A DNA stretch of 64,000 nucleotides from Flavobacteriales bacterium UBA2104 (GCA_002331485.1 DCYS01000029.1:1-64000), one strand, 5' to 3'; numbered from the stretch's first letter, positions 34,547-42,876 are shown. Notes: generated from the sequence alone by a model not told the origin. A program made the numbers and translations.

Positions 34547-35149
34547 ATGAAATCTACAGCACTTTTTACTCTGATTTGCTTTTCTTCATTTGTGGCGCTA
34601 TCACAACAGAAAGGATATGATTGGGGCTACATAATTACTGAGAAAGGAGATACAGTTGAAGGCTGGGTTTCTGACAGAGCAAAAGGGTCATTCAGTGATT
34701 TATATTCGAAAATCAGGTTTAAAAAGGATGGTCAGTTATTTAAGAGTAAATATTCAGCAAATGATCTTCTTGGATATGGCTATTTAGGAGCTCATTTTGT
34801 ATCGTTGCCTCTTGTAGAAAGAACTGAATTTTTCAAAACTCAATACATACTAAGAGCTGGAAGAAATCGCCGTTTTCTCAGGGTTATCGAGCGCAATGAT
34901 TGTTTGAATCATTATGAAGTTGAATTCACACATGATGATAATTTCACCATAGATAGCTATCCATTATATCACAAACCTGGCTCTCAGGAAATGGTTCGAG
35001 TAACCCAAGGCTTGCTTGGTTTAAAGAAAAAGAGACTTACAGAGTATTTCAATGATTGCCATGACATGCAAATCGCAATTGATAGTAAAGAGATCACTAC
35101 AGCTCAACAGGTATACACTTTTTACTGTGAGCAGTGTAAAGGCAACTAA
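34547..35149 (+). CDS. Predicted secreted protein of unknown function
   Basis: The 200-residue protein starts with a signal peptide cleaved before Gln (ALS then QQKGYD). The remaining sequence alternates short beta strands, with the early motif YIITEKGDTVEGWVSD. Similar openings occur in uncharacterised Bacteroidetes proteins; I cannot give a function. Three Cys cluster near the end (NDCHD and FYCEQC). It follows asd by 47 nt, and a short inverted repeat (34524-34541) sits right before its ATG. The convergent gene begins 1 nt after its stop. Confidence 0.75.
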   Translation: MKSTALFTLICFSSFVALSQQKGYDWGYIITEKGDTVEGWVSDRAKGSFSDLYSKIRFKKDGQLFKSKYSANDLLGYGYLGAHFVSLPLVERTEFFKTQYILRAGRNRRFLRVIERNDCLNHYEVEFTHDDNFTIDSYPLYHKPGSQEMVRVTQGLLGLKKKRLTEYFNDCHDMQIAIDSKEITTAQQVYTFYCEQCKGN

Positions 35150-35150
35150 A

Positions 35151-35891
35151 TCAAAATAAAGAGATACTTATTCCCGCTGTAAAAGGTGTTAGTTGAACAC
35201 TCTGATCGTTTGTAAAGAGAGGAGAAAAATAATATGCCCCGTACAATGCCCAATTTCTTATTCCGATCCTGATCGTTGCTCCATATCTTAGTGGATTATT
35301 GTCCGGAAAATCAAACGTTTTTATTACTTGACGCTGACCGTTTACAGTGTTCGTAACCTTAGTCAACGCATTGATCTGATAGCCTATCTTTCCACCAAGC
35401 ATAACTTTGAAATGCTTGTAGCCCTTCGTTCGAAATCTAAATTCAAGAGGAACTTCAATATAATTCGCAGCAAATTTAAAGCGATCAGGCTCAGATCCAG
35501 AAGGGAAATCACTTATTGATGTAGATCCATTATTAAAATCTGATTGGAAATCAAGTGGTGTCTTATTACTGAAATGACTAAAAGACACTCCCCAACCAAA
35601 TGAAAACGTGTTTTTCTTTGATAAGATCACATCGAACATCGCAGACGTATTGAATCCAATAGAATTCCATGGGCTCTGGAAATAATCTCGATCTCCGTGC
35701 CAATCACAATACGTTATATCAAAAATGATCCTGTCATATTTTCTTAGCTTTTCGGCTTCATATGGCCTCATTCCATTGAAAAACCATCCAGCTCCAGGAC
35801 GATATCTCGAATACAGACCATCTTCCTCTTCAAAATACTGAGCATTTGTAAATTGAGCCGTAAAGATCAATATGAATAAAAGATAACGCAT
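35151..35891 (-). CDS. Outer-membrane beta-barrel protein
   Basis: This 246-residue protein has a signal peptide (FTNA then QYFEEED). It then has repeated amphipathic strands ending in aromatic residues, such as FAANYIEVPLEFRFRTKGYKH and FKVMLGGKIGYQIN, and a C-terminus ending SISLF. The terminal Phe and the GGKIGYQIN motif resemble the PorT/OmpA-like small barrel group of Bacteroidetes. It is probably an 8-10 strand barrel. It lies 3 nt downstream of galE and may share its transcript. No function is proposed. Confidence 0.8.
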   Translation of the reverse strand: MRYLLFILIFTAQFTNAQYFEEEDGLYSRYRPGAGWFFNGMRPYEAEKLRKYDRIIFDITYCDWHGDRDYFQSPWNSIGFNTSAMFDVILSKKNTFSFGWGVSFSHFSNKTPLDFQSDFNNGSTSISDFPSGSEPDRFKFAANYIEVPLEFRFRTKGYKHFKVMLGGKIGYQINALTKVTNTVNGQRQVIKTFDFPDNNPLRYGATIRIGIRNWALYGAYYFSPLFTNDQSVQLTPFTAGISISLF

Positions 35892-35894
35892 CTA

Positions 35895-36920
35895 CTATTT
35901 TCTAAATTCTTTGATGAACTGTTCAAACTTCCATGAAGATGAAATAGCTTCACGAATCGATCGCTTTGCTTCCCAATTTAATAAATTATTTGCTTTTGAG
36001 GTATTGGCATAGATACTAGGAATATCTCCCTCTCTCCTATTTCCGATTCGATAATTCAGATCAACACCTGTCTCTTCCTGAAAATAATTCACCATTTCCA
36101 TGACACTTGTACCTTTTCCTGTTCCAACATTAACAACAGTTGTTCGGTCATTCGCATCTGCAAGATAATTCAACGCTGCCACATGTGCTTCTGCAAGATC
36201 GGCAACGTGAATATAATCTCTTATACATGTTCCGTCTGGAGTGTCATAATCGTCACCAAAAATGGTTAACTCCTCCCTTTTACCTATTGCAGTTTGAGTG
36301 ATGAAAGGCAGCAAGTTATTTGGTATACCGTCTGGTTCTTCACCTATCTTGCCAGATTCATGTGCTCCTATTGGGTTGAAGTAGCGCAATGAGATAGCTT
36401 TAATTTCAGAAACACTCTCGATAAATTGCTCGATCATCTCTTCATTTACCTTCTTTGTGAAGCCATACGGTGAATTATATGAAACTGGGCTGTTCTCATC
36501 CACTGGAATTTGCTTTGGATCCCCATAGACTGTACAACTCGAAGAAAAGACAAAGTGTTTCACATTGAATTCTTTGATCAACTCCAACATCGAGATCAAA
36601 CTACCAAAATTATTATCAAAGTACATGAGGGGTTTTTCAACGGATTCACCGACTGCTTTATAAGCAGCAAAATGTATCACACCATGTATTGGAAATTGAC
36701 TGAAGATCCCTCTTAGTCGAGGCTCCTCCTGACAAGCAGCAGAAAAGTAGATAACCTCTTCATCTAATAATGATTCCAAACGCTCAATAACATCTTTATT
36801 TGCATTTCTGAAATCATCTACAATTATAGGATGATATCCATTATTTCTAAGTGCAAGAACTGTATGCGAACCAATGTAACCAGCACCTCCTGTAACAATG
36901 ATGTACTTTTTATCGCTCAT
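35895..36920 (-). CDS. galE: UDP-glucose 4-epimerase
   Basis: GalE interconverts UDP-glucose and UDP-galactose for glycan synthesis. The start is ATG 36920 (MSDKKYIIVTGGAGYIGSH); the longer frame adds 44 hydrophobic residues and includes the promoter element, so it is not used. The 341-residue extended SDR has VTGGAGYIGSHT, FAAYKAVGESVEKP, the SSSCTVYG Ser-Tyr region, and Tyr and Lys in SPYGFTKKVNEEM. GTGKGTSVMEMV follows near the C-terminus. The -7 element ends 5 nt before the start, so the mRNA may be leaderless. Confidence 0.96.
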   Translation of the reverse strand: MSDKKYIIVTGGAGYIGSHTVLALRNNGYHPIIVDDFRNANKDVIERLESLLDEEVIYFSAACQEEPRLRGIFSQFPIHGVIHFAAYKAVGESVEKPLMYFDNNFGSLISMLELIKEFNVKHFVFSSSCTVYGDPKQIPVDENSPVSYNSPYGFTKKVNEEMIEQFIESVSEIKAISLRYFNPIGAHESGKIGEEPDGIPNNLLPFITQTAIGKREELTIFGDDYDTPDGTCIRDYIHVADLAEAHVAALNYLADANDRTTVVNVGTGKGTSVMEMVNYFQEETGVDLNYRIGNRREGDIPSIYANTSKANNLLNWEAKRSIREAISSSWKFEQFIKEFRK

Positions 36921-36925
36921 GAGTT

Positions 36926-36933
36926 CAAAAATA
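36926..36933 (-). promoter_or_regulatory. -7 promoter element for galE, next to the start codon
   Basis: TATTTTTG on the minus strand matches TAnnTTTG exactly, with only AACTC between it and the ATG. Transcription from it would start at or just before the start codon. Confidence 0.55.
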
Positions 36934-37000
36934 GGGATAATGAAGAGAACATATGCTATGAAAGCAAAAGTTAAGCAGGGAGTTTGCAAAATATAATCTG

Positions 37001-37008
37001 TAATTTTG
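37001..37008 (+). promoter_or_regulatory. -7 promoter element for the 48-aa protein and tadA
   Basis: TAATTTTG matches TAnnTTTG exactly. A TTTG (36983-36986) lies upstream, but the 14-nt spacing is short for a -33 element. The predicted leader to ATG 37065 is about 50 nt. Confidence 0.5.
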
Positions 37009-37064
37009 AATGTGTGAGCAACTTCGATTTTAAGCGATATCAAAATTTTCAAAAAAGCCGAAAG

Positions 37065-37211
37065 ATGGTTATTCGGTTTATCATCTACAGCGTTGTGATC
37101 TTTATTTTGCTCTATCTAATTATGAAACAAGATCAAGAGGTGCAGATGGTAAATGAAATTGATAATTTCGAACTAGACGAATCGAACAAAATAGACATTC
37201 AAAACGACTAA
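37065..37211 (+). CDS. Small single-helix membrane protein
   Basis: This 48-residue frame has one membrane helix (IRFIIYSVVIFILLYLIM) followed by an acidic tail (NEIDNFELDESN). ATG 37065 is preferred because the upstream extension starting at 36984 contains the -7 element and antisense galE leader. The stop is 11 nt before tadA, so the two share a transcript. The composition (hydrophobic helix, acidic cytoplasmic or periplasmic tail) is that of a real small protein rather than noise. No family recognised. Confidence 0.6.
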   Translation: MVIRFIIYSVVIFILLYLIMKQDQEVQMVNEIDNFELDESNKIDIQND

Positions 37212-37221
37212 AATTCAAATA

Positions 37222-37662
37222 ATGATCAAACCATTCGACGATGAATACTTTATGAGGCAGGCTCTAAAAGAAGCTGAATCAGCTTATGCAAAGGATGAAG
37301 TCCCGGTTGGAGCAGTAGTCGTAGCTAAAGACAAAATAATTGCTCGTGGTCACAATCTCACAGAACAACTGAATGATGTTACCGCACATGCTGAAATGCT
37401 TAGTGTTACATCCGCCGCTGAAAACCTGGGAGGAAAGTATTTACAAGACTGCACCTTGTATGTCACACTGGAACCCTGTGTTATGTGTGCTGGTGCTTTG
37501 AACTGGTCTCAAATTAGTAAAGTCGTTTATGGAGCAAGTGATCCTAAACGAGGTGCTTTGAGGTTCGAATCGCTCTTTCATCCAAAAACTGAAGTTACAG
37601 GGGGAATCTTGGCAGAAGAATGCGCTGAATTAGTAAGATCTTTTTTTCAAAAGAAAAGATAG
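37222..37662 (+). CDS. tadA: tRNA-specific adenosine deaminase
   Basis: TadA deaminates A34 to inosine in tRNA-Arg(ACG). The 146-residue protein has the zinc site His56-Ala-Glu58 in TAHAEML and Cys86-x-x-Cys89 in LEPCVMCAGA. KDEVPVGAVVV near the start and a C-terminal VVYGASDPKRGAL block also match TadA. Length is normal. It follows the 48-residue membrane protein and ends 1 nt from the convergent gene. Confidence 0.94.
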   Translation: MIKPFDDEYFMRQALKEAESAYAKDEVPVGAVVVAKDKIIARGHNLTEQLNDVTAHAEMLSVTSAAENLGGKYLQDCTLYVTLEPCVMCAGALNWSQISKVVYGASDPKRGALRFESLFHPKTEVTGGILAEECAELVRSFFQKKR

Positions 37663-37663
37663 T

Positions 37664-38848
37664 TTAAAGAGGAAAGCGTAACTCAACGAAAGACCTTCTT
37701 CTGTCTTCTCTTGAAATGTAGGAGGCACCTACATCTGACAGGATAATGTTACTGATGCGCGTCTGCTCTGTTTGAATGTCTGAATCCTCATGTTCTCGAT
37801 CATCTTGATATCTCAATACGACCTCTCCGTTCTGATAAAAATAGGATACAGAAATATTTTGCACATCTGTGCTTTTACAGCTTGAATAAATCAACATCGT
37901 AAGTACCATCGTGATAGGAAATACATGTTGTTCTTCTATATAATCGATTGTGTTATCAACTGTGTAGTTGATCTTTTTATCCGTAAAAGTAGCTGTTGCT
38001 TTGCTCAACGTACTTGTAAATAAAACTCCAGGATCATTTTCCTTATGCTTTCCTTGCAGTGAAAAAACTTTATAGACAACAGCACTAAACATAAACTGAT
38101 CAATCAGAAACGGTGAAGTGCCATTCTCTTTGATTAAGCCATATATTGTATCGAAGTATTTATGGATATTATCTGTGCTCTTTCTTACTTGTTTCGTATA
38201 ACTTCTCGACTCCTCATCTGCTTTTTTCTGCTGAAGTTTCATTTGTTTATTCTTCAGCATCAATTGACGTTCTTCACTGAGTATAGCCTTCATGTAAACA
38301 ATAGCCATTGATACTAAAAGCACGAATGCAATAGAAATTTCTAAAACAAGTAAAGGAACCGTTTCTTGTATTTTTGGCTGTACACGTTGAACCTCATCAT
38401 CAAGGAAGTAAACGATCCAGAATACATACGTTGAAAAACTAAAAATTGAAACAATTAAGCTCCCAGTTATACCGATGTTATAGAAACTATAAAAGATCAC
38501 TACTAAAATCCACAGAGGAGCTCCAATGTGAAGTACTTCAGTATTAAAAAAAAGATTGCTAAATGCTACCGTTAACCCAAATACAACAAAGAAAAGCCCC
38601 ATGACTTTAGGGGAGGAAATGAGCTTGTTCGCGAATAAAAGGATCACACTAAAAATAAATCCAGAAAAAACGGGTAAGATTAAAATATCAGAACGATCAG
38701 AAATAAAAGCAGGAACAAGGGCTATACTAAACCCAAAGAACAAAATGATAGAAAAATAAAAGTTGGTTAAGGCTTTTACTCTTCCGTGGTGATCTTTTAA
38801 ATTCTTTAGCTTTTCACCAATAAAAAATGATCGTAATGTTTTAAACAT
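37664..38848 (-). CDS. Histidine-kinase-like membrane protein with degenerate catalytic part
   Basis: This 394-residue protein has six membrane helices in the first 195 residues, then a coiled coil (KNKQMKLQQKKADEESRS). A C-terminal part has the layout of a dimerisation helix plus an ATPase-like sheet (ITMVLTMLIYSSCKSTDVQNISVSYF). The N-box residues that bind ATP-Mg in a real kinase (NLLxNAxK) are replaced by LTMLIYSSCKS. The expected G-box is not seen and a clear phospho-His is uncertain. It therefore looks like a pseudo-kinase of the 6-7TM sensor class. It is last in the operon with kmo. This domain reading is inference. Confidence 0.7.
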   Translation of the reverse strand: MFKTLRSFFIGEKLKNLKDHHGRVKALTNFYFSIILFFGFSIALVPAFISDRSDILILPVFSGFIFSVILLFANKLISSPKVMGLFFVVFGLTVAFSNLFFNTEVLHIGAPLWILVVIFYSFYNIGITGSLIVSIFSFSTYVFWIVYFLDDEVQRVQPKIQETVPLLVLEISIAFVLLVSMAIVYMKAILSEERQLMLKNKQMKLQQKKADEESRSYTKQVRKSTDNIHKYFDTIYGLIKENGTSPFLIDQFMFSAVVYKVFSLQGKHKENDPGVLFTSTLSKATATFTDKKINYTVDNTIDYIEEQHVFPITMVLTMLIYSSCKSTDVQNISVSYFYQNGEVVLRYQDDREHEDSDIQTEQTRISNIILSDVGASYISREDRRRSFVELRFPL

Positions 38849-38867
38849 AGATTAGGTGTTATGAAAG

Positions 38868-39758
38868 TTAGCGATTCTTGTACTCATTCGCTCTTTCTCG
38901 GTCTTTTTCGTTGGTTTCAACAGGTGGACAACGTGTTGGATCTTTTTTAAATAACCATACGAACTTTACTTTAAATAATGCTGGAAAATATTTACTTGAG
39001 AACCAATGAATAGCAGGGGTACCTCCATTCCATTCGTAGGCACCTAATATTGGCATTTGCACACCTGGTATGATAAAGAATCCTTTGTCAACTCTTGGCT
39101 TTATACCTATTCCCAGATCATAATGTAGTTGACCAACTATATCTCCCTGGAATTTCTGATTTGTAGGTATGTGGTAACCATCGTAAGTTTGATTCTTACC
39201 TACTAAGGCATAATCCCCATTAATTCCTAAAGCATTATCTAAAAACAAGTAAGGGTTGATCTGAAATACACTGTGTACACTGAATCGACCATATAGATAA
39301 CCGTTATAAAATTTACCTTCTCCTTCAACCTGGCCAACCAACGTATCCCGATCATCGTAAACACCTGCTGAAGTTAATTCTCTACCTCCTAAATGTTTAT
39401 AGCCTAATCCCCAATCATAATAATGAATGAATTTTCTCGGTTTTTTGGTGATATGAACCATTCCGATCTCTGCAAAGAAACCCAATCGACCTTTGGCTTC
39501 TCGCTCATATCTGAGAAGTGTATCCTGAGTTAATTGATATTCCTCCTGTATCGTCCTCGGACTTGTGAATGTGTATGTGGGTCCAAATGATAGTTGTATG
39601 CCGTGACGAGCATAATCGCCTGTCACCCACCTGTAAAGTGGTTTTTGAATACGTTGATTGCCATAAAACTGCTTTCTGGAGTTCTTCGGTTTATATTGAG
39701 CCTCAGAATAATTAGCAATTAAAACAAAAATTAATAATATGGCTATCAATGATCTCAT
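38868..39758 (-). CDS. Predicted outer-membrane protein of unknown function
   Basis: This 296-residue protein has a signal peptide cleaved before Gln (NYSEA then QYKPKN). It contains many amphipathic beta strands with Tyr, Phe and Gly, including GIQLSFGPTYTFTSPRT and YDWGLGYKHLGGRE. The C-terminal 25 residues are charged. It overlaps the kmo stop by 4 bp (ATGA type) and precedes the pseudo-kinase gene by 19 nt, so all three are one operon. Barrel location is inferred from strand pattern; no named family recognised. Confidence 0.75.
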   Translation of the reverse strand: MRSLIAILLIFVLIANYSEAQYKPKNSRKQFYGNQRIQKPLYRWVTGDYARHGIQLSFGPTYTFTSPRTIQEEYQLTQDTLLRYEREAKGRLGFFAEIGMVHITKKPRKFIHYYDWGLGYKHLGGRELTSAGVYDDRDTLVGQVEGEGKFYNGYLYGRFSVHSVFQINPYLFLDNALGINGDYALVGKNQTYDGYHIPTNQKFQGDIVGQLHYDLGIGIKPRVDKGFFIIPGVQMPILGAYEWNGGTPAIHWFSSKYFPALFKVKFVWLFKKDPTRCPPVETNEKDRERANEYKNR

Positions 39759-41098
39759 TGTACTTTCGACATTATTTTTTCCATAACTGAATCATCTTCC
39801 CAGTTATTGTGAATATTCTCCATCTCCATGATCTCATCCATTATTTTTCTTTGCTTCTCACCAGCTTTTAGTGCATCCGAATAACGAATGTGACTAAAGG
39901 TTACCTGTGAATATAACGGCATCCATTTAGACGGGTACATATCACTGAATTTGCGCTCTATTTTCTTACGAAGCAGAAAATCTTTATCTCCCGCAAGGTC
40001 ACGCATCTCAATATAGTTATATAACGCAAGATCTGCTATTGCGTTGCCATCTGGCACTCTTTGTTCACTAAAATCTTCAAATAATTTCAACATATCTTCA
40101 GATTCGTCATCATACATCTCAGAGAATACCGATGTATCTTCAAATCCTGAGTTCATACCCTGTCCATAGAAAGGAACAATTGCATGGGCTGCATCACCCA
40201 TGAGCAATACTTTATCTTCATAATTCCATGGCTCGCACCTAACAGTAACGAGGGTTGAAGTTGGATTTTCAAAGTAATCAGTTTCTAAGGTTGGCATATG
40301 AGGTACAGCATCGGGAAATGTTTCATTGAAGAATTTCATCACATCTTCCTTAGTTTTAATGCTTTCAAAAGACACCTCTCCTTTCATCGGGAAAAACAAA
40401 GTCACCGTAAAGCTGCCGTCAAGATTTGGTAATGCGATCAGCATGAACTTACCTCTTGGCCATATATGTAAGCAGTTCTTGTCAATTCGGTGAGAACCAT
40501 CTTCGTTTGGAGGTATCACTAGTTCTTTATAACCATGAGATAAGTATTCTTGAGAATAATTGAACATTGGTGTCTTTTGAAGCCTTCCACGAACAGCAGA
40601 AAAAGCTCCATCAGTTCCAAAAATATGATCATAGGTATAGCTCACCTCTTTATTTTCACTTGTATCCTCAAAAAAGATCTCGTTCTTATCAAGGACTATG
40701 TCCAAACATTTGTGGTTAAATCGATACTGAACATCACTGTAATCATCTGCTAAATTCATTAGTTTTTGATTAAGACCTCCTCGAGATACAGAATAGATCG
40801 CTTCATCATCTTTACCATATGGTTGATATGTCAAATTACCTTCAAGATCGTGCATCTTGCGCCCATACATAGGAATAGAAATTGATCTAATTTCATCAGC
40901 GATACCGGCCATCTCCAATGCCTTAAAACCTCGATTAGATAACGCCAGGTTTATCGATCGGCCACCTATTACTTCAGCCTTACGCAAATCTGGTCTACGT
41001 TCAAAAACATCAACCTTCATCCCTTTTTTAGCAAGCAAGATCGCATGTAAACTTCCAACTAATCCAGCTCCGACAACAGCAACATTCTTTTTACTCAT
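39755..41098 (-). CDS. kmo: Kynurenine 3-monooxygenase
   Basis: KMO hydroxylates L-kynurenine to 3-hydroxykynurenine in tryptophan breakdown and de novo NAD synthesis, with FAD and NADPH. The 447-residue protein has the FAD Rossmann motif VVGAGLVGSLHAI, VFERRPDLR, and the catalytic-core block GRSINLALSNRGFKALE that marks KMO. VLLMGDAAHAIVPFYGQGMNSGFED is the FAD-binding GD motif. A C-terminal helical region (FSHIRYSDAL) fits. No other kynurenine-pathway gene is next to it. A -7 element lies 53-60 nt upstream. Confidence 0.94.
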   Translation of the reverse strand: MSKKNVAVVGAGLVGSLHAILLAKKGMKVDVFERRPDLRKAEVIGGRSINLALSNRGFKALEMAGIADEIRSISIPMYGRKMHDLEGNLTYQPYGKDDEAIYSVSRGGLNQKLMNLADDYSDVQYRFNHKCLDIVLDKNEIFFEDTSENKEVSYTYDHIFGTDGAFSAVRGRLQKTPMFNYSQEYLSHGYKELVIPPNEDGSHRIDKNCLHIWPRGKFMLIALPNLDGSFTVTLFFPMKGEVSFESIKTKEDVMKFFNETFPDAVPHMPTLETDYFENPTSTLVTVRCEPWNYEDKVLLMGDAAHAIVPFYGQGMNSGFEDTSVFSEMYDDESEDMLKLFEDFSEQRVPDGNAIADLALYNYIEMRDLAGDKDFLLRKKIERKFSDMYPSKWMPLYSQVTFSHIRYSDALKAGEKQRKIMDEIMEMENIHNNWEDDSVMEKIMSKVQ

Positions 41099-41150
41099 GG
41101 TATTATTTTGATAACAAAACAGCTTAACTATTTTGTTGTTTCCTTTTGCT

Positions 41151-41158
41151 CAAAAATA
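41151..41158 (-). promoter_or_regulatory. -7 promoter element for kmo
   Basis: TATTTTTG on the minus strand is an exact TAnnTTTG match, giving a leader of about 47 nt to the kmo ATG. Confidence 0.45.
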
Positions 41159-41232
41159 ATCAAAGTTGTGAACATCTTTCGATGAATGTAACAAGAGAGT
41201 ACTCAAAAATGATTAATGTCAGGACGAGTAGA

Positions 41233-41442
41233 TCAACCGCGCCAATTTCGTCTGAACTCAGTATCAAAATAGCTACTTCGTTTTCGTTTCGCTTTTTTCT
41301 TTTTATGAAAAATAACCATCATTCTCCATAATACTAAACCCAAAACTAAGACTCCAAAAACCTGAACGAGAAGTTCGATATATTCGGCCTCGTTATTTAA
41401 TTCACCGGAGAAGCGGTTTTGTATGAGTTCTTGTACCTTCAT
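41233..41442 (-). CDS. Small membrane protein with basic juxtamembrane region
   Basis: This 69-residue frame starts at ATG 41442; a TTG nine nucleotides earlier lies inside the promoter element. A helix (YIELLVQVFGVLVLGLVLW) is followed by a strongly basic run HKKKKAKRKRSS and a C-terminal FDTEFRRNW. The upstream -7 element ends 6 nt before the ATG, so the mRNA may be leaderless. It is divergent from the potassium-channel gene. The opposite-strand frame over the same bases has no helix or promoter support. Function unknown. Confidence 0.6.
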   Translation of the reverse strand: MKVQELIQNRFSGELNNEAEYIELLVQVFGVLVLGLVLWRMMVIFHKKKKAKRKRSSYFDTEFRRNWRG

Positions 41443-41448
41443 TTCTAA

Positions 41449-41456
41449 CAAAGTTA
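41449..41456 (-). promoter_or_regulatory. -7 promoter element for the 69-aa membrane protein
   Basis: TAACTTTG on the minus strand is an exact TAnnTTTG match, 6 nt from the start codon. Confidence 0.5.
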
Positions 41457-41485
41457 CTAGTTATTTCCATTTAGAGAAAAAACAA

Positions 41486-41493
41486 TACATTTG
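41486..41493 (+). promoter_or_regulatory. -7 promoter element for the K+ channel gene
   Basis: TACATTTG matches TAnnTTTG exactly and ends 19 nt before the channel ATG. Confidence 0.55.
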
Positions 41494-41512
41494 AAAAGAG
41501 GCTTTCATCCAT

Positions 41513-42364
41513 ATGAAGAAACAAATAGACAAAAGAATGAAGTTCCGTGAAAAGGACTTCAAATTGAGACCTTGGCAGAAAAAGGTCCAGGAAGTAATAT
41601 ATGGGACAGATACTCCTGCAGGAAAAGCCTTCGATATAATTTTATTGATCGTAATTCTGATTTCAATAGTTGTTGTAATGTTTGAGAGCGTGCCGGATAT
41701 CAATCAACATTACTGGAAATCATTTTATACTATAGAATGGATCGTAACTGGGTTGTTTACCATAGAATATATTCTGCGAATTGCCAGTTTGCAAAAACCA
41801 CTGAGTTATGTCTTTTCTTTCATGGGTGTTGTCGACTTACTTTCTTTACTTCCTACCTATCTCGGACTTCTTGTGGATGGAACTGAGTCATTGATGGTGA
41901 TCAGATCTATTCGATTCTTACGCGTTTTCAGAGTACTGAGACTGAGTCGTTTTATGCTTGGAGCTGACATCCTTGGAGAAGCACTAAAAAATAGTCGTCA
42001 TAAGATCATTGTATTTTTAATAACCATTTTGACGATCGTGATCATTATGGGTGGACTTATGTTTGTAATTGAACCTCGAGAAGCTGGTTTTACGAGCATC
42101 CCTCGAAGTGTGTATTGGGCGATAATTACGATAACGACTGTTGGATATGGTGATATAGCTCCAGTAACTCCGGTAGGTCAAGCTCTGGCATCTTTGATCA
42201 TGCTATTTGGTTATGCGATCATTGCAGTTCCAACGGGAATTGTTTCTTCTGAAATGACTGCAATAAAAAAAGACAAGATTCGACCCTTTGAGTGCCCAAA
42301 TTGCGGAACAACTGGTCACGATCAAGAGGCAAAGTTCTGTAAAAACTGTGGCAAGAAGATCTAG
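41513..42364 (+). CDS. Voltage-gated potassium channel with C-terminal zinc ribbon
   Basis: The 283-residue protein has six membrane helices. The S4 segment carries regularly spaced Arg (IRSIRFLRVFRVLRLSRF, about 130-147). The pore loop has the K+ selectivity filter TVGYGD (209-214), then S6. After S6 a soluble tail of 35 residues has Cys261, Cys264, Cys276 and Cys279 (CPNC and CKNC), a zinc-ribbon-type cluster that is unusual on Kv-type channels and may act as an assembly or sensing module. The role of the ribbon is inference. It is convergent with the biotin carrier gene. Confidence 0.92.
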   Translation: MKKQIDKRMKFREKDFKLRPWQKKVQEVIYGTDTPAGKAFDIILLIVILISIVVVMFESVPDINQHYWKSFYTIEWIVTGLFTIEYILRIASLQKPLSYVFSFMGVVDLLSLLPTYLGLLVDGTESLMVIRSIRFLRVFRVLRLSRFMLGADILGEALKNSRHKIIVFLITILTIVIIMGGLMFVIEPREAGFTSIPRSVYWAIITITTVGYGDIAPVTPVGQALASLIMLFGYAIIAVPTGIVSSEMTAIKKDKIRPFECPNCGTTGHDQEAKFCKNCGKKI

Positions 42365-42373
42365 GTTTTAGAT

Positions 42374-42844
42374 CTATTCAAATTCGATGATCAACTCATT
42401 CTTTTCTACGACATCATCTTTTCCTTTCGCTAAGGACTTTACCTTTCCAATTCCTTCAGATTTGATGACATTCTCCATTTTCATGGCCTCAAGTGTAAGC
42501 AATGGTGTGCCTTCATCTACCTCATCACCCACCTCAACTGAGAAATCAAGAATTCTACCTGGCATCGGAGATTTTAATTGGTGTAGTTTTTTGACTTTCT
42601 TCTTGTCTAACCCCATTTCATGGATCAATTCATCGATTGGTCGCTCTTTTTTGATCTCAAATGTACGCTGGTTGATCTTCACAGTTAATTTTTGGTCCTC
42701 TGTTGCAGCTTCTACAACTTCACCATGGTATTTTTCACCCATATAATCAATTGTAAAGAAACGTTCATCGATCCACTCAACTGCACTAAAACCAAAATTC
42801 CCTTCTAATTTTTCCCCGTCGATAATGTAATTCGTATCTGCCAT
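42374..42844 (-). CDS. Biotin carboxyl carrier-type protein
   Basis: The start is ATG 42844 (MADTNYIID); the longer frame from 42862 adds six residues and is less likely. The 156-residue protein has a C-terminal biotinyl domain with LTLEAMKMENV, where Lys122 is the biotinylated residue. The upstream part is the beta-rich segment typical of the carrier subunit of acyl-CoA carboxylases such as propionyl- or methylcrotonyl-CoA carboxylase in Bacteroidetes. Carboxylase and transferase subunits are not adjacent. An exact -7 element lies 25-32 nt upstream. Confidence 0.92.
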   Translation of the reverse strand: MADTNYIIDGEKLEGNFGFSAVEWIDERFFTIDYMGEKYHGEVVEAATEDQKLTVKINQRTFEIKKERPIDELIHEMGLDKKKVKKLHQLKSPMPGRILDFSVEVGDEVDEGTPLLTLEAMKMENVIKSEGIGKVKSLAKGKDDVVEKNELIIEFE

Positions 42845-42868
42845 AACTCTTGTTTTAATCAACCTTCA

Positions 42869-42876
42869 CAAATATA
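42869..42876 (-). promoter_or_regulatory. -7 promoter element for the biotin carrier gene
   Basis: TATATTTG on the minus strand is an exact TAnnTTTG match, 24 nt from ATG 42844. Confidence 0.5.

Noticed and set aside
36921..37052. 44-residue hydrophobic N-terminal extension of galE
   Set aside because: It contains the -7 element and overlaps the divergent promoter region; GalE proteins start at the GGAGYIG motif, so ATG 36920 is right.
41146..41331. 61-residue plus-strand frame over the small membrane protein
   Set aside because: No promoter or hydrophobic segment; the minus-strand frame has both.
42387..42746. 119-residue frame antisense to the biotin carrier gene
   Set aside because: Ser/Phe-rich shadow composition with no motif, fully inside a well-supported gene.
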